Assembly (NCBI GenBank): GCA_023421135.1
Contig: JAEZUG010000088.1
Coordinates: 1-64,000 of the forward strand
DNA from: Candidatus Cloacimonadota bacterium
GTDB lineage: Bacteria > Cloacimonadota > Cloacimonadia > Cloacimonadales > Cloacimonadaceae
Direction: 5' to 3'
DNA length: 64,000 bases
In this document: piece by piece, positions 41,101 through 49,426 of the stretch
How the letters are laid out: each line of letters opens with the position of its first letter
Numbering within the stretch: position 1 is the stretch's first letter
Notes under the pieces: generated by a model
The model's input: the letters and a program-made list of their open reading frames with translations, nothing else
Database searches by the model: none
What the model was told of the DNA's origin: nothing
Program-made: the position numbers and the translations under genes

Positions 41101-43591
41101 CATTTCTAATAACGTAGTAATTCGGATCTTTTATGTTTGAAAGCTTCATTAGATAAGCGTGTATGGCTGCGATAATCGGTTGAATATCCTGGTTTCTATA
41201 AACGGCCAGGTTCAGTCCATCCCTGGCGTGGGGATGCAGCCTGAAATAGTCTAACAGGAGGTTGTTGAGCAGTTTGGATTCCCGGGTTTCCAAGAACATG
41301 TCCGCATCGCTCACATCGCCTATTTCATCATCGCTTTCATCAGACATCCCCAGCATCAGCCTGGTCGATTTTAGGTCATCTCCATCAATTGGATCACCTA
41401 CTTTGTGGATCAGTTCATGCCCCACAACGTTGGTGTTCAGATTGAGCCCATCATCGATCAGAATGCAGTTTATGGGTGTTCTGATATGAGAAAGGTCAAG
41501 ATAGGATTGCCAAATGTGTTTTTTAAAGGCATACCGCCTCTTGTCATTTTCGGTTTCAGCTTTCACGGCATAATTGAAACAGGAGCTTTGGTAAACTACT
41601 TGGGATTGCAGCATTTCCAGCAGAGACGGGTGAAGCACCGTGATGATCCCTGATTTCTCGTAAGCCTCACTATACCATGCTTCATTTCCATCTTTCTCTC
41701 TTTCTCTTATCACCATAAATGCTCTTAGCATCATTCCAGCCATCGGAGATTTCAGCATCTCTTCCTGAGTGCTTATTAGGTCTAACACCTCTTCGTAATG
41801 CTGTCTCAGAACGTCCCAAACCGAGGTGTCTGTCAAAGCAGCGATCAATCCGCTTTTCTTGGCAGCTTTGATAAACAGGTGGTACTTCTCGGCAAGATTT
41901 CTATAATGGGGCAGTAGTCTATCGTCATGTTTCAGCCAAGTCCCAGACAACAGATTTCTCAGGAAAGACCCTTCTGAAGCAGAGTCTCTCAAACTGTGTA
42001 GGAAGACCCTCCGCAGCTCGTCATTGGATGAAGTTTTTAGAATCTCGTCATAATAGGGAAGGTGGAAGAAGGGTAATACCAGCGCATGGTTTGGCCTATC
42101 CAATTCATCGGCGGCCATGTTGATCAATTCTGTTGCCAGGCGATAGCTATGGTTGGAAGGCAGTTTCCAGGCGTATTTCCTTTCCTGCGGCTTTTCGTCT
42201 TCCTGTGCATAGAGGTTCACGCTGAAAACCAGTTCGGAGATCGCTGTCCTGCTATAGCGGAATTTAATCTCATCGCTGTCCAGGTTGCACTGAATCTCAA
42301 TCTCTAGGCCATCTTTGTTCTTAAGGCAGGCATGCTGTACGATAAAGCTGTCCAATCCGCCAATGAGCCTGTGCAAGAACTCTCTTGCCAGTTCTGAGAC
42401 ATCCTGGGTGGAATAGTCTCCCTCGCTGTCATCCCACTCCATGTCGTGCTTGAACAGGTCAGCAGTTATCTCTATCCTGCTTAGATCTTCCACGCTACCA
42501 TAATCTTTTGACTTTGAAAACTCTGAGAGACTGTCCCACATGGCTGTCAGTACAATTTCTACCGGGCTTCCTTCCAGGCTCTTCACGCTTGTTTTCTTCT
42601 TTTCCTGCTTTTTCTTGAATTTCAGTATCTTGTCCAAGATGAAGACGAAATCGCTTTCCAAGAGCTTCTCTTTCTCCTCTTGGTCAGCAGTCAGGACGTA
42701 GTTCTTCATCCCGCCCAAGAATTCCGTTCCGCTACTGTACGCGCCTCGAATCTGTTCATTTTCCAGGTCTTCCCAACCCTCTTCTCCGGTCTCGACGGCT
42801 TCGAGTATCCCATCAATGGCCTTTACAGCCTTCCTTTTCTGGTTTTCCTCAATGAACATGGTGTAGTTAAAGAACTCAATAGCCTTATAGACGTACGGAT
42901 TGAATTTCTTGTTTCTTCTAGTATAGGGAAAGCTGGTGAAATTGGGTAGTTGGAAATCCCGTAGCTTCGTCAAAACCACTTCTAACACTGTCGGAACGCT
43001 GTCACAGTATGATAGATCCAAGCGCTCCAGCCACTTGCTGAGGGATATCAGGTCCGCCCTGCCCTGCTCGATGATAGGGTAGAGGATGTTATCAAACACC
43101 AGCATATCTGCTTTGTTGTAAAAATCTATGCCGTTGGAACTAAGTTTATCGACAACCCACTGACTAAAACTACGAGACATTCCCGTTTCCCAAACAAACT
43201 TCAAACTACAAAGGTTGAAATCAGCTAGACTGGCGGAATCAGTAACCACATCAGACCCATAGAGGATGATCACGTTATATTTATCAGGGGGCATAGGCTC
43301 ATTGCGGTAATAAGCTAGATTGTCCAGCAAGGTTATCCACCCGGCCTTATCAGCCTTATCCCTGCCCTCGTCAGTCCATTCATCGGTCAGTGTTCTGGCG
43401 ACTTTGATCAGTACATTGGTATCAGCAATATTATGTAAAAAACTGCTGATAAGGTCTGCAGTAGCTATTGTCAGATCTTCCGGGATGCTTTCCACCATGA
43501 AGATCATTTTCCCGCCCAATTCCATGGAAGGAAGCTGGGATTCTATCCTACCTGTGATGTAATCTTTGAACGAACGCGCAATGTATTTCAT
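38168..43591 (-). CDS. sspH: SspH/DptH-like restriction protein: nuclease core plus HerA/FtsK-type motor
   Basis: 1807 residues. The N-terminal 1100 are large and unrecognised. Around 1160-1185 the pattern 'RPDLLWL' with P1160-D1161, then 'LHLIECK' with E1183 and K1185, fits a PD-(D/E)XK nuclease core. An acidic linker (about 1385-1445, mostly D, E, P, Q) separates it from a HerA/FtsK-type ATPase: P-loop 'GTSGMGKT' at 1457-1464, 'LVIDYTDGF', Walker B 'VIVLDEVQNLDLG' near 1670, then 'ATQTVKG'. Length and C-terminal motor match DptH (DndH) of phosphorothioation-dependent restriction. It is third in an F-G-H order and overlaps the preceding gene by four bases. Confidence 0.75.
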   Translation of the reverse strand: MKYIARSFKDYITGRIESQLPSMELGGKMIFMVESIPEDLTIATADLISSFLHNIADTNVLIKVARTLTDEWTDEGRDKADKAGWITLLDNLAYYRNEPMPPDKYNVIILYGSDVVTDSASLADFNLCSLKFVWETGMSRSFSQWVVDKLSSNGIDFYNKADMLVFDNILYPIIEQGRADLISLSKWLERLDLSYCDSVPTVLEVVLTKLRDFQLPNFTSFPYTRRNKKFNPYVYKAIEFFNYTMFIEENQKRKAVKAIDGILEAVETGEEGWEDLENEQIRGAYSSGTEFLGGMKNYVLTADQEEKEKLLESDFVFILDKILKFKKKQEKKKTSVKSLEGSPVEIVLTAMWDSLSEFSKSKDYGSVEDLSRIEITADLFKHDMEWDDSEGDYSTQDVSELAREFLHRLIGGLDSFIVQHACLKNKDGLEIEIQCNLDSDEIKFRYSRTAISELVFSVNLYAQEDEKPQERKYAWKLPSNHSYRLATELINMAADELDRPNHALVLPFFHLPYYDEILKTSSNDELRRVFLHSLRDSASEGSFLRNLLSGTWLKHDDRLLPHYRNLAEKYHLFIKAAKKSGLIAALTDTSVWDVLRQHYEEVLDLISTQEEMLKSPMAGMMLRAFMVIREREKDGNEAWYSEAYEKSGIITVLHPSLLEMLQSQVVYQSSCFNYAVKAETENDKRRYAFKKHIWQSYLDLSHIRTPINCILIDDGLNLNTNVVGHELIHKVGDPIDGDDLKSTRLMLGMSDESDDEIGDVSDADMFLETRESKLLNNLLLDYFRLHPHARDGLNLAVYRNQDIQPIIAAIHAYLMKLSNIKDPNYYVIRNERNKPYNISVSIFTDSADDSGIARWIELWRERWEAAETESKFQVYRNCRFSISHRLINAADHNSFLRMINDNFSTDVTILYDIIGTGNIADKFESVDPMDIRTHSLKYPILEKAVATIDNPSDEFKRFRIISNRQFSISSRLAGCMHALKSGNAQKGTVVMGTGDLKPWMDVIGAVHSKSEWVICIDPSVDDRLIRDSGKKSELQREIIGFGSGVGISGEENYTISTEHFSLNDIEIRLRASIKQLLADTKWTEEDYQAVAKGTMKVAQELSGLSLVRATGAADQYIRDFMAYALTRKIVGRDEALLCDNLVTLDAYRHWFDFAESGVRPDLLWLKANIGQDNRVHLNLHLIECKMGNKSEELLIKAKHQINNGLSVLVKAFKPNFQEQQNLDDDKPDRRYWWMQLHRLIAAKARIDKYHEQQVISALEKLAEGDYGISWSASVMAFWIDDEHGTFKKSGSWNNNETSTGKANVFSIGRNYIKVLAQSTDENTGVIAEFLDEPLSEDENVMQQIEDIDLPPSPEDEDFQPGDSLADWADDEPEDDGRETTPNWDDETSPEPPQEESTEDQPDTEQEQEDEEGHREDDDIVLPKIPERILLGKTTGGKEVYWEFGHDSLANRHMVIFGTSGMGKTYAIQCLLCEMARQNQNSLVIDYTDGFVPNNIETAAKPIITSDGQTFIYNDPLPINPFKAQVSEQDGMKFKDTPITISKRVSSIFKNVYDLGTQQLPFTIEVIQTGIERYGDEFNLDKMLEMFYEYLDDPLYTKNTVQTTITKLKPFITSKPFLVDRREIGWNELFADEKNRSRVFQFHKVDKHSSRAIIEFVLWDLYNYVSSYGGKHLPKVIVLDEVQNLDLGPDAPVAKYLTEGRKHGLALITATQTVKGVGGVSDAKVSRLFQAEMKLFFKPTENEMKEHAQLLNNAISDIPVKEWTNRLAKLQKGECWVLGRHLDDLSGELRLKAQKIRISPLEERGFHG

Positions 43592-45198
43592 GATCCAGCT
43601 CCATCATTCCCTTGGTTGGGATGCAACACCAAAGCGCAGGAATCCGACAAATGCATCAAGAGGCCGCTTTCTGCCAGCATTTCAAGTAGCCAGGCATCTG
43701 TATCGCTGGAAAGATATACCTTTTCCACCCCCAGCCATTCGCAGCACTCGCCAAATCCAGCCTCGTCAAACACCATGCCCCACCTCGCTCTTATCAATTG
43801 TTTAAATGTTTCATATGTTATCCTCCCCTGCTGCGGTACAATGGTAGTTACCAGCACCCTGAGTATCTGGGGAGTTAAAACAAACCGAGCCCAAGCGCCC
43901 CGCTTGGGAATCACCAAACCGGCTTGCTTTGCCATCTTTAAGAAGAACTTGTGTCCAGAACGTGTATCGGCTTCTTTGAGGATCTTCTCATCCTGAACTA
44001 TATCTGTGCCCTGCATATGCGAGCGGATCGCCATATAGATGGTTTTTTCGATGTTTTTGAGGCTCTGATGCGATATCCGTTTAAGCGTCCCATTCTCCTC
44101 GTCAGACCTATTTATAGCCATATAGTAGCTGGGCCATTTTGCTTCACCATTGCTCAAACATCTGGAGCTCTGCATGATTAGATTCCTCAGGGTATGCAGC
44201 ATGAATAGTGTCTCCAGGTAGTAAACGCTGTCCATCACATCCAGGCCGGATGACAGTATCCTGTTCATTTCCACTGCCAGCAGGTAGCCTTCCTGCCAGG
44301 TTGCGCTATTGCACCAACCGGCTTCCACAAACCTCGGTTGCTGTTCTTGCATGTCTGTCTTTACGGCTGTTTCAGGATCTAGCTTGTCATCGATGAACTC
44401 AGCCAGGTCATCGATAAACTTAGGACAAGCGCTAAAAAACTTTACCAGTCCCCTCTCCAAACTGTTAAGCAACTTTTCTGGCTCTAGCTCTTCTGAGCTG
44501 AATTCAAGCTTTGCATCCTGGTTCCAGGCTTGTATTGCTTCCGGGTTTTGCTTCATCGCATGGCATATCTGTAGGTATAGGAGTTCTCCTCCACCCGCAA
44601 AAAAGGCATGCTGGCTAGTTGAGAAATACTTACCCCTCGTCTCAAATAGATTGCTCCAACTGTAAGGATTAAACTTCCTAGCACTGGTTTCTTTCCAAAT
44701 TGCCTCACAAGCTAGTAATGATTTAGAAAATGGTAGAAATGACTGTGTACACCATGTTCGACCTGATCCTGCACCTTGAAAGCCTAGCAGTAAATTCTCA
44801 AGTGTCTTTACTACCTGGGTCTTATCATTGCTATCTATCCTGATTCGTTTTTTTAGTTCCTGTATTAGCTGCGTGTAATGCTCTCTATGGGTAAGGTGTC
44901 TTGAATCCAGTCTAGACGCACTCAGAAAAGAAAACAACTTTAGATTTAACCTAGCTTTGGGTGCGTATTCAAGTTCATCATTGTTCCATTCCAATAGTTG
45001 AGTGTATGGGGGGAAAGCTGTAGCATATTCAGCAACGTCAATTCTCTTTTTTGCCTTTATGACTAACAAGAACTCACATAATAATTCCATGCTGGTTTGA
45101 TCATTGCTAAATCTGTTTCCGAAAAGCCTTATGGCAGGATTGCTCTTGTATGCTTGAACATGAACCGCATCAAACGGAAAGGTTGAGTTAGACATCAA
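43588..45198 (-). CDS. sspG: SspG-position protein of unknown fold
   Basis: 536 residues with no motif I recognise. It is mostly helical, with a C-terminal segment that looks like two winged helices ('LVIPKRGAWARFVLTPQILRVLV', 'ITYETFKQLIRARWGMVFDEAGF'). Size and position between an ATPase (F-like) and a HerA-type giant (H-like) match the G component of Dnd/Ssp restriction modules. It overlaps both neighbours (11 and 4 bases), so the three are probably made stoichiometrically. The gene name is assigned by synteny only. Confidence 0.55.
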   Translation of the reverse strand: MMSNSTFPFDAVHVQAYKSNPAIRLFGNRFSNDQTSMELLCEFLLVIKAKKRIDVAEYATAFPPYTQLLEWNNDELEYAPKARLNLKLFSFLSASRLDSRHLTHREHYTQLIQELKKRIRIDSNDKTQVVKTLENLLLGFQGAGSGRTWCTQSFLPFSKSLLACEAIWKETSARKFNPYSWSNLFETRGKYFSTSQHAFFAGGGELLYLQICHAMKQNPEAIQAWNQDAKLEFSSEELEPEKLLNSLERGLVKFFSACPKFIDDLAEFIDDKLDPETAVKTDMQEQQPRFVEAGWCNSATWQEGYLLAVEMNRILSSGLDVMDSVYYLETLFMLHTLRNLIMQSSRCLSNGEAKWPSYYMAINRSDEENGTLKRISHQSLKNIEKTIYMAIRSHMQGTDIVQDEKILKEADTRSGHKFFLKMAKQAGLVIPKRGAWARFVLTPQILRVLVTTIVPQQGRITYETFKQLIRARWGMVFDEAGFGECCEWLGVEKVYLSSDTDAWLLEMLAESGLLMHLSDSCALVLHPNQGNDGAGS

Positions 45199-47452
45199 AC
45201 ACCTCCACTACTTGGTCGCTTATACTGAATTTCTGTCTCTTGAATCTGTTGTCATTGCGTAGTCTGACCAGCATCATATCGTCGTTTAGGGAGGCGGTTT
45301 TCTTTAGCACCTGTAGCTTAAAATGCTCCAACCGCTCTTTGTATGCGGCGTTCAAGAGGTTTCCGATCTCACCGTAATGCCTTTGGGTTACATAATCCAA
45401 AAACGGTAAGCCCAGCCTCAGAGTTACTCCCTTAAGCACTCCCTGACCTGTTAAGGCAAGTTCAACGTATTCCGCTCCGGCCGCGTTGCTTGATCTATCA
45501 AGCTCCAGAACCACGCTCTGAGACCAGTCCAATTCGGCTATCACGATCTGGGCGCTTTGCCGTACTTCGCTTTGCTTGCGGGACATTGTGATGTACAATC
45601 TACTGTCTTGGGTGCCCATGCCTTCTGGCATCCTCACACCGGTAAAATGCTCTTGTATAACGTGGAAGACCATGTTCGTATATTTGGCACGGTATGCTTT
45701 TTCCAATACTGACCCTTTCTGTTGCCATTCCTGCCAATACAAGATATTGGGTGAGTTTAGAAAATCGATCATTACTTGGGAGTCAGCAACTTCATCGTTC
45801 ACAAAGAAATAAAGCAGCCTGCGCAATTGTCTGCGGGCTTGCTCAGGCGTAGATCCGGCTCCGCTTACAGTAAGGGATGCCATTCCTTTCTTGCGCATAT
45901 CGGAAAACAGCTCCTTAACCGCAGGTAGCACCCTGATTGTGCCATGAACAGATGGCTTAAGCCAGAGATTCATCTCTATGCCGGAATTGAATATGGTGCC
46001 CAGGCTTTGCCGTTTCAGCTCCACAATCGCTTTCATCTCGCTTGCGGCGACATCTGGGCTCTTGCCATCATCACCGAACAACCTGTTAAAGAAAAGGTAA
46101 TCGGATTTCATCTGAGACATCTTCTTGTGCACGTTTGCGGCATTGATCCCGCTGCTGATGATGTAGGCTAAGTGAGATGTAAGCTGCCTGATGGTTAGCC
46201 TGGTGCCATACTCATACAAGCGCCTGTAAAGTAAGAACAGCCTATGTGTCACCTGCTCCTGGGCAGAACGGATTAGTTCCACATTATGCTTCATGGGGCA
46301 GAAACTCTCTCGTGAGCAGGAACCGCATCCTGTCCAATTATCGGGCTCCAGCATCCTCGTAAAGATATTTTCTGCCAGCTTTAGATTGTCTATATAGGCC
46401 AGATTGTAAACGATGAACTCCACTCCCGCAAATTCCACTTCAGAGGCACCTTTTTTCTGGCTAATCGCTGTCAATATCCTGCTCTCAGCCTCAACAGAAT
46501 TGATTTGCCAGGTCTGTGCGTTCCCCTTGAAGAAATCCAACAGCGTTCCTGTGTTAGAAATGATCATGAATCTGCGTTGTCCGGCTTTCAATTCTTCGAT
46601 CAAGGTTTGGTCCGCTTTTCCTTCTCGCTCGCTGAAATCTTTGATGATGCTTAGTCGGTGCTCTTCAATTTCCTCTCGCCTTTCAAGCGGCTTTTCTAGC
46701 ATGGCAGAGAGCGGCAAGCCTCGCAATTGTTTGATGATATCTACTGCAATAGTTGTTTTGCCATCGCCGGCATGTCCTGTTAGAATGACATGCTTGCCTG
46801 TTTTCTGTCTTAATTCCTTGTCCAGTATATGCACTAGCGGGTGCGTCGTGTGAATGGTTCCAAAGAGTGGATTTACAGCTTGTGCTTCCGCTATGGCGTT
46901 TTCATTGAAGATGTTTGTACTAATGAGGGAGGTTAGATATTCACTGTAACACCTAACTGGTGATGCTCCCTGCTCTTTGTGATTATCGCCGTCTCCATTA
47001 AAACTAGCAAATCTATGCATTAGAGCATTTCTCAACAGGTCCCTAGAAGTCTTGTCGGATAAAACTTGCATGAATTCATCAGATAGTTGAGCATATTCTA
47101 CAGTATCTTTAATTCTTCTTTTCGTAAATCTCTCTTTTAACTCGGTGATAATTCTATTAAACTCATCTTCCATACCGGGTTTTACCTTTAAAGACCAATA
47201 ACCATCTTTGCTCAAAGAGTAGAACGGATATTCGATTAACGTATCATGTTCATTCAGATCTGAATCTAGCCTTCTTATACTCAGATGAAAGTAACTTTCT
47301 AACTCTTCATCAAGGATTAAACGGTTTGTATAGATTTTCCCTTCTTCAAACAAGTCGATAATCGCAAGCACTAGCGCGAATTTATGGGGTTTTGAGTTCT
47401 GCCCAATCATCATGGGCTTGATTGCATTTGCTAATGATTTAACGCTATTCAT
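45188..47452 (-). CDS. sspF: SspF/DptF-like P-loop ATPase with Cys-rich cluster
   Basis: 754 residues. The N-terminal segment 'KPHKFALVLAIIDLFEEGKIYTN' resembles the helical domain found in front of some HNH and other restriction nucleases. The P-loop is 'GHAGDGKT' (226-233). C376, C379, C385 and H389 in 'CGSCSRESFCPMKHN' form a CxxCx5Cx3H cluster that could bind zinc or iron-sulfur. The rest fits a DptF-like AAA ATPase. Its ATG overlaps the cysteine desulfurase stop by four bases. It is predicted to be the first component of the restriction arm. The name rests on order and general features. Confidence 0.65.
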   Translation of the reverse strand: MNSVKSLANAIKPMMIGQNSKPHKFALVLAIIDLFEEGKIYTNRLILDEELESYFHLSIRRLDSDLNEHDTLIEYPFYSLSKDGYWSLKVKPGMEDEFNRIITELKERFTKRRIKDTVEYAQLSDEFMQVLSDKTSRDLLRNALMHRFASFNGDGDNHKEQGASPVRCYSEYLTSLISTNIFNENAIAEAQAVNPLFGTIHTTHPLVHILDKELRQKTGKHVILTGHAGDGKTTIAVDIIKQLRGLPLSAMLEKPLERREEIEEHRLSIIKDFSEREGKADQTLIEELKAGQRRFMIISNTGTLLDFFKGNAQTWQINSVEAESRILTAISQKKGASEVEFAGVEFIVYNLAYIDNLKLAENIFTRMLEPDNWTGCGSCSRESFCPMKHNVELIRSAQEQVTHRLFLLYRRLYEYGTRLTIRQLTSHLAYIISSGINAANVHKKMSQMKSDYLFFNRLFGDDGKSPDVAASEMKAIVELKRQSLGTIFNSGIEMNLWLKPSVHGTIRVLPAVKELFSDMRKKGMASLTVSGAGSTPEQARRQLRRLLYFFVNDEVADSQVMIDFLNSPNILYWQEWQQKGSVLEKAYRAKYTNMVFHVIQEHFTGVRMPEGMGTQDSRLYITMSRKQSEVRQSAQIVIAELDWSQSVVLELDRSSNAAGAEYVELALTGQGVLKGVTLRLGLPFLDYVTQRHYGEIGNLLNAAYKERLEHFKLQVLKKTASLNDDMMLVRLRNDNRFKRQKFSISDQVVEVFDV

Positions 47453-48591
47453 ATCGTTCCCATCCCCTCATCAACATAATGAGATAATTCTTTCTGTAAC
47501 ATTATTAGATCGTCTTCGGTCGTGTCTGCACTCAAGGATACCCGAAAAGTTGACACAGCTTCTTGTTCAGTAAGTCCGAGGTTTTGTATTACATGAGATA
47601 TACCCAATGTACCACTATTACAAGCAGATCCATGTGAAACACATATACTTGAACTACTTGTTGATAAGGCATCTGCCTGGATGTATGGTATTAAAAAGCA
47701 TAAGATACCAAATAGTTTTCGTTCGCCTTCTCCGATTATTCTAGCTTTTGGATAACTAGATTGAATGATGTTAGAACACAGAGAAGTTACCATTTGAAGT
47801 TTCGAACGGTAGTCGTTTTCTTGTTGTCTTATCAAGACAGCAGCTTCTCCAAAACCCACAATAGCTGGGACATTGTAAGTTCCTGGTCTAATACCCGATT
47901 CCTGTCCCCCGCCGTATAGAGGATAATCCCAAGGCCATTTACGGCTCCCACCTTTGATGTAGAGAGCGCCAATGCCCTTGGGGCCGTAAATTTTGTGGGA
48001 ACTAAAAGATGCCAGGTCACAGTCTAATTGCTGAGCATCAAAAGGCATTTTCCCAAGTGCTTGGGCGGCATCGGTATGAAACTTCGCTCCAACCCGATGG
48101 GCGATTTCTGCCAGTTCCTTCACAGGTTGTATGGTGCCTATCTCATTGTTGGCAGTATGCACGGAAACCAAGGCTGTATCTTCCGTGATCAATTTTCGGG
48201 CGATGTTGATATCCACAATTCCATTACTGGTAACAGGCAGCAAGGTTAGATCAAAACCTCTTGTGCCGAGGTTTTTGGCTGGAAGCAGCACCGATTTGTG
48301 TTCAATTGCGGACACTGCGATCTTTCGTCTTTTCTCTTTTGCGTCCAGCAATAAGGATAAGAAGATCAGGTTATTGCTTTCTGTAGCTCCTGAGGTGAAA
48401 ACTATTTCACCGGGACCGCAACCGACAAACTCGGCAAGCTGCAATCTCGCTTTTTCCACCGCAGCCTTTGCCTCCCTGCCGAATGCGTGAGAGCTGCTGG
48501 GGTTTCCGAAACGGTCACGAAAGTAGGGTGCCATGGCAGCCAGGACTTGTGGGGCGCATGGCGTAGTGGCGCTATAATCTAAGTAAATCAT
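47449..48591 (-). CDS. sspA: cysteine desulfurase of the phosphorothioation module (SspA/DndA-like)
   Basis: A NifS/IscS-type class V aminotransferase of 380 residues that takes sulfur from cysteine as a persulfide. The PLP lysine is K200 in 'SSHKIYGPKG', the cofactor site is 'FHTDAAQALG', and the persulfide cysteine is C324 in 'GSACNSG'. In phosphorothioation systems this enzyme charges the PAPS-reductase-like protein, here the gene three bases upstream. A general IscS role cannot be ruled out by sequence alone, but the operon position argues strongly for DNA sulfur modification. Confidence 0.88.
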   Translation of the reverse strand: MIYLDYSATTPCAPQVLAAMAPYFRDRFGNPSSSHAFGREAKAAVEKARLQLAEFVGCGPGEIVFTSGATESNNLIFLSLLLDAKEKRRKIAVSAIEHKSVLLPAKNLGTRGFDLTLLPVTSNGIVDINIARKLITEDTALVSVHTANNEIGTIQPVKELAEIAHRVGAKFHTDAAQALGKMPFDAQQLDCDLASFSSHKIYGPKGIGALYIKGGSRKWPWDYPLYGGGQESGIRPGTYNVPAIVGFGEAAVLIRQQENDYRSKLQMVTSLCSNIIQSSYPKARIIGEGERKLFGILCFLIPYIQADALSTSSSSICVSHGSACNSGTLGISHVIQNLGLTEQEAVSTFRVSLSADTTEDDLIMLQKELSHYVDEGMGTI

Positions 48592-48594
48592 AAT

Positions 48595-49404
48595 CTAAAG
48601 ATGGCAGATCAGGCATGCCTTATCGGGGCTCTCATCCTCAGTATCGTCAAAGACATCCACCAACCTTTGCTTGGCAGAAAACCTGCTCTTTTCCCTTTCC
48701 TGGCGCTTGATATAATCTGACTTTATCTGTGCGATTCGCTCAGGTTTGATCAGGTCGTATAGGCTTTCACCCTGATTCCAGGTATAGGTGTCACGGGGGC
48801 CATCGCCTATCTTTTCATAGGCTGCCGCCTTCTTGAATAGATCGGGGTGGTTTTCGTAGAGTCCTATCCACTCCCTTTTCTGCTGGAAAAAGCAAAAATA
48901 GCAGCCGGAGCGTGATCTCCAGTTGTAATAGCTAGGAACTCCGAGGCCGGATTCCTTAAGGATGCGATACACCTCTTCTTTGCCGATGTTATCCTCAATA
49001 AAGGGAAACACCGTTCTGATATTTGGTTTGGTCGATATATATCCTTTCCTCTGAGCCTCATCAGCCCGTATGCCTACATAACTGATGACCTCATCCGATC
49101 CTAGGTATCTTTCGTATGGTTTTAGTTTTAGCATACGAGTGCACCATCGAGTGCTCGCATCTGGTAAGACCCCATTATATAAGTCCAAATAGTATTTAAA
49201 GTCCTTCTCTGACTTTAACCAAGCGATTTTCTTGCCTAGAAAACTCTGTAGTTTAGATATGTAGTCATAAGTTTCTTCCAGCTCTTCTCCAGTATCGCAA
49301 AACACATAGTCCATTTCTATTCCCTTGCTGCGCATATATATGGCAAGTGCTGAACTGTCTTTGCCTCCGGATAGTGCCAGTATGTGTCTAACCTTGTTTT
49401 CCAT
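48595..49404 (-). CDS. sspD: PAPS-reductase-like ATP pyrophosphatase (SspD/DndC-like)
   Basis: 269 residues of the PAPS-reductase/N-type ATP pyrophosphatase fold, which adenylates the DNA backbone before sulfur insertion. The PP-loop is 'SGGKDS' (12-17). Cysteines at C88 ('TRWCTRM'), C168 and C171 ('SGCYFC') suit an iron-sulfur cluster of the DndC type. A further pair, C264 and C267, sits in the last six residues ('CLICHL') and is unusual. GGGGG lies six bases before the ATG. It is flanked by the SspC-like and SspA-like genes. Confidence 0.85.
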   Translation of the reverse strand: MENKVRHILALSGGKDSSALAIYMRSKGIEMDYVFCDTGEELEETYDYISKLQSFLGKKIAWLKSEKDFKYYLDLYNGVLPDASTRWCTRMLKLKPYERYLGSDEVISYVGIRADEAQRKGYISTKPNIRTVFPFIEDNIGKEEVYRILKESGLGVPSYYNWRSRSGCYFCFFQQKREWIGLYENHPDLFKKAAAYEKIGDGPRDTYTWNQGESLYDLIKPERIAQIKSDYIKRQEREKSRFSAKQRLVDVFDDTEDESPDKACLICHL

Positions 49405-49426
49405 CTATGACCCCCACGGTTGTTTA

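Noticed and set aside
47449..48591. Housekeeping IscS for iron-sulfur cluster assembly
   Set aside because: No iscU, iscR or fdx nearby, and the gene sits three bases from the PAPS-reductase-like gene within the island. A dual role cannot be excluded.
47449..49404. Classical DndABCDE system
   Set aside because: No DndB (ParB-like), DndD (SMC-like ATPase) or DndE gene is present. The DUF4007 protein and the large ATPase fit the Ssp type instead.
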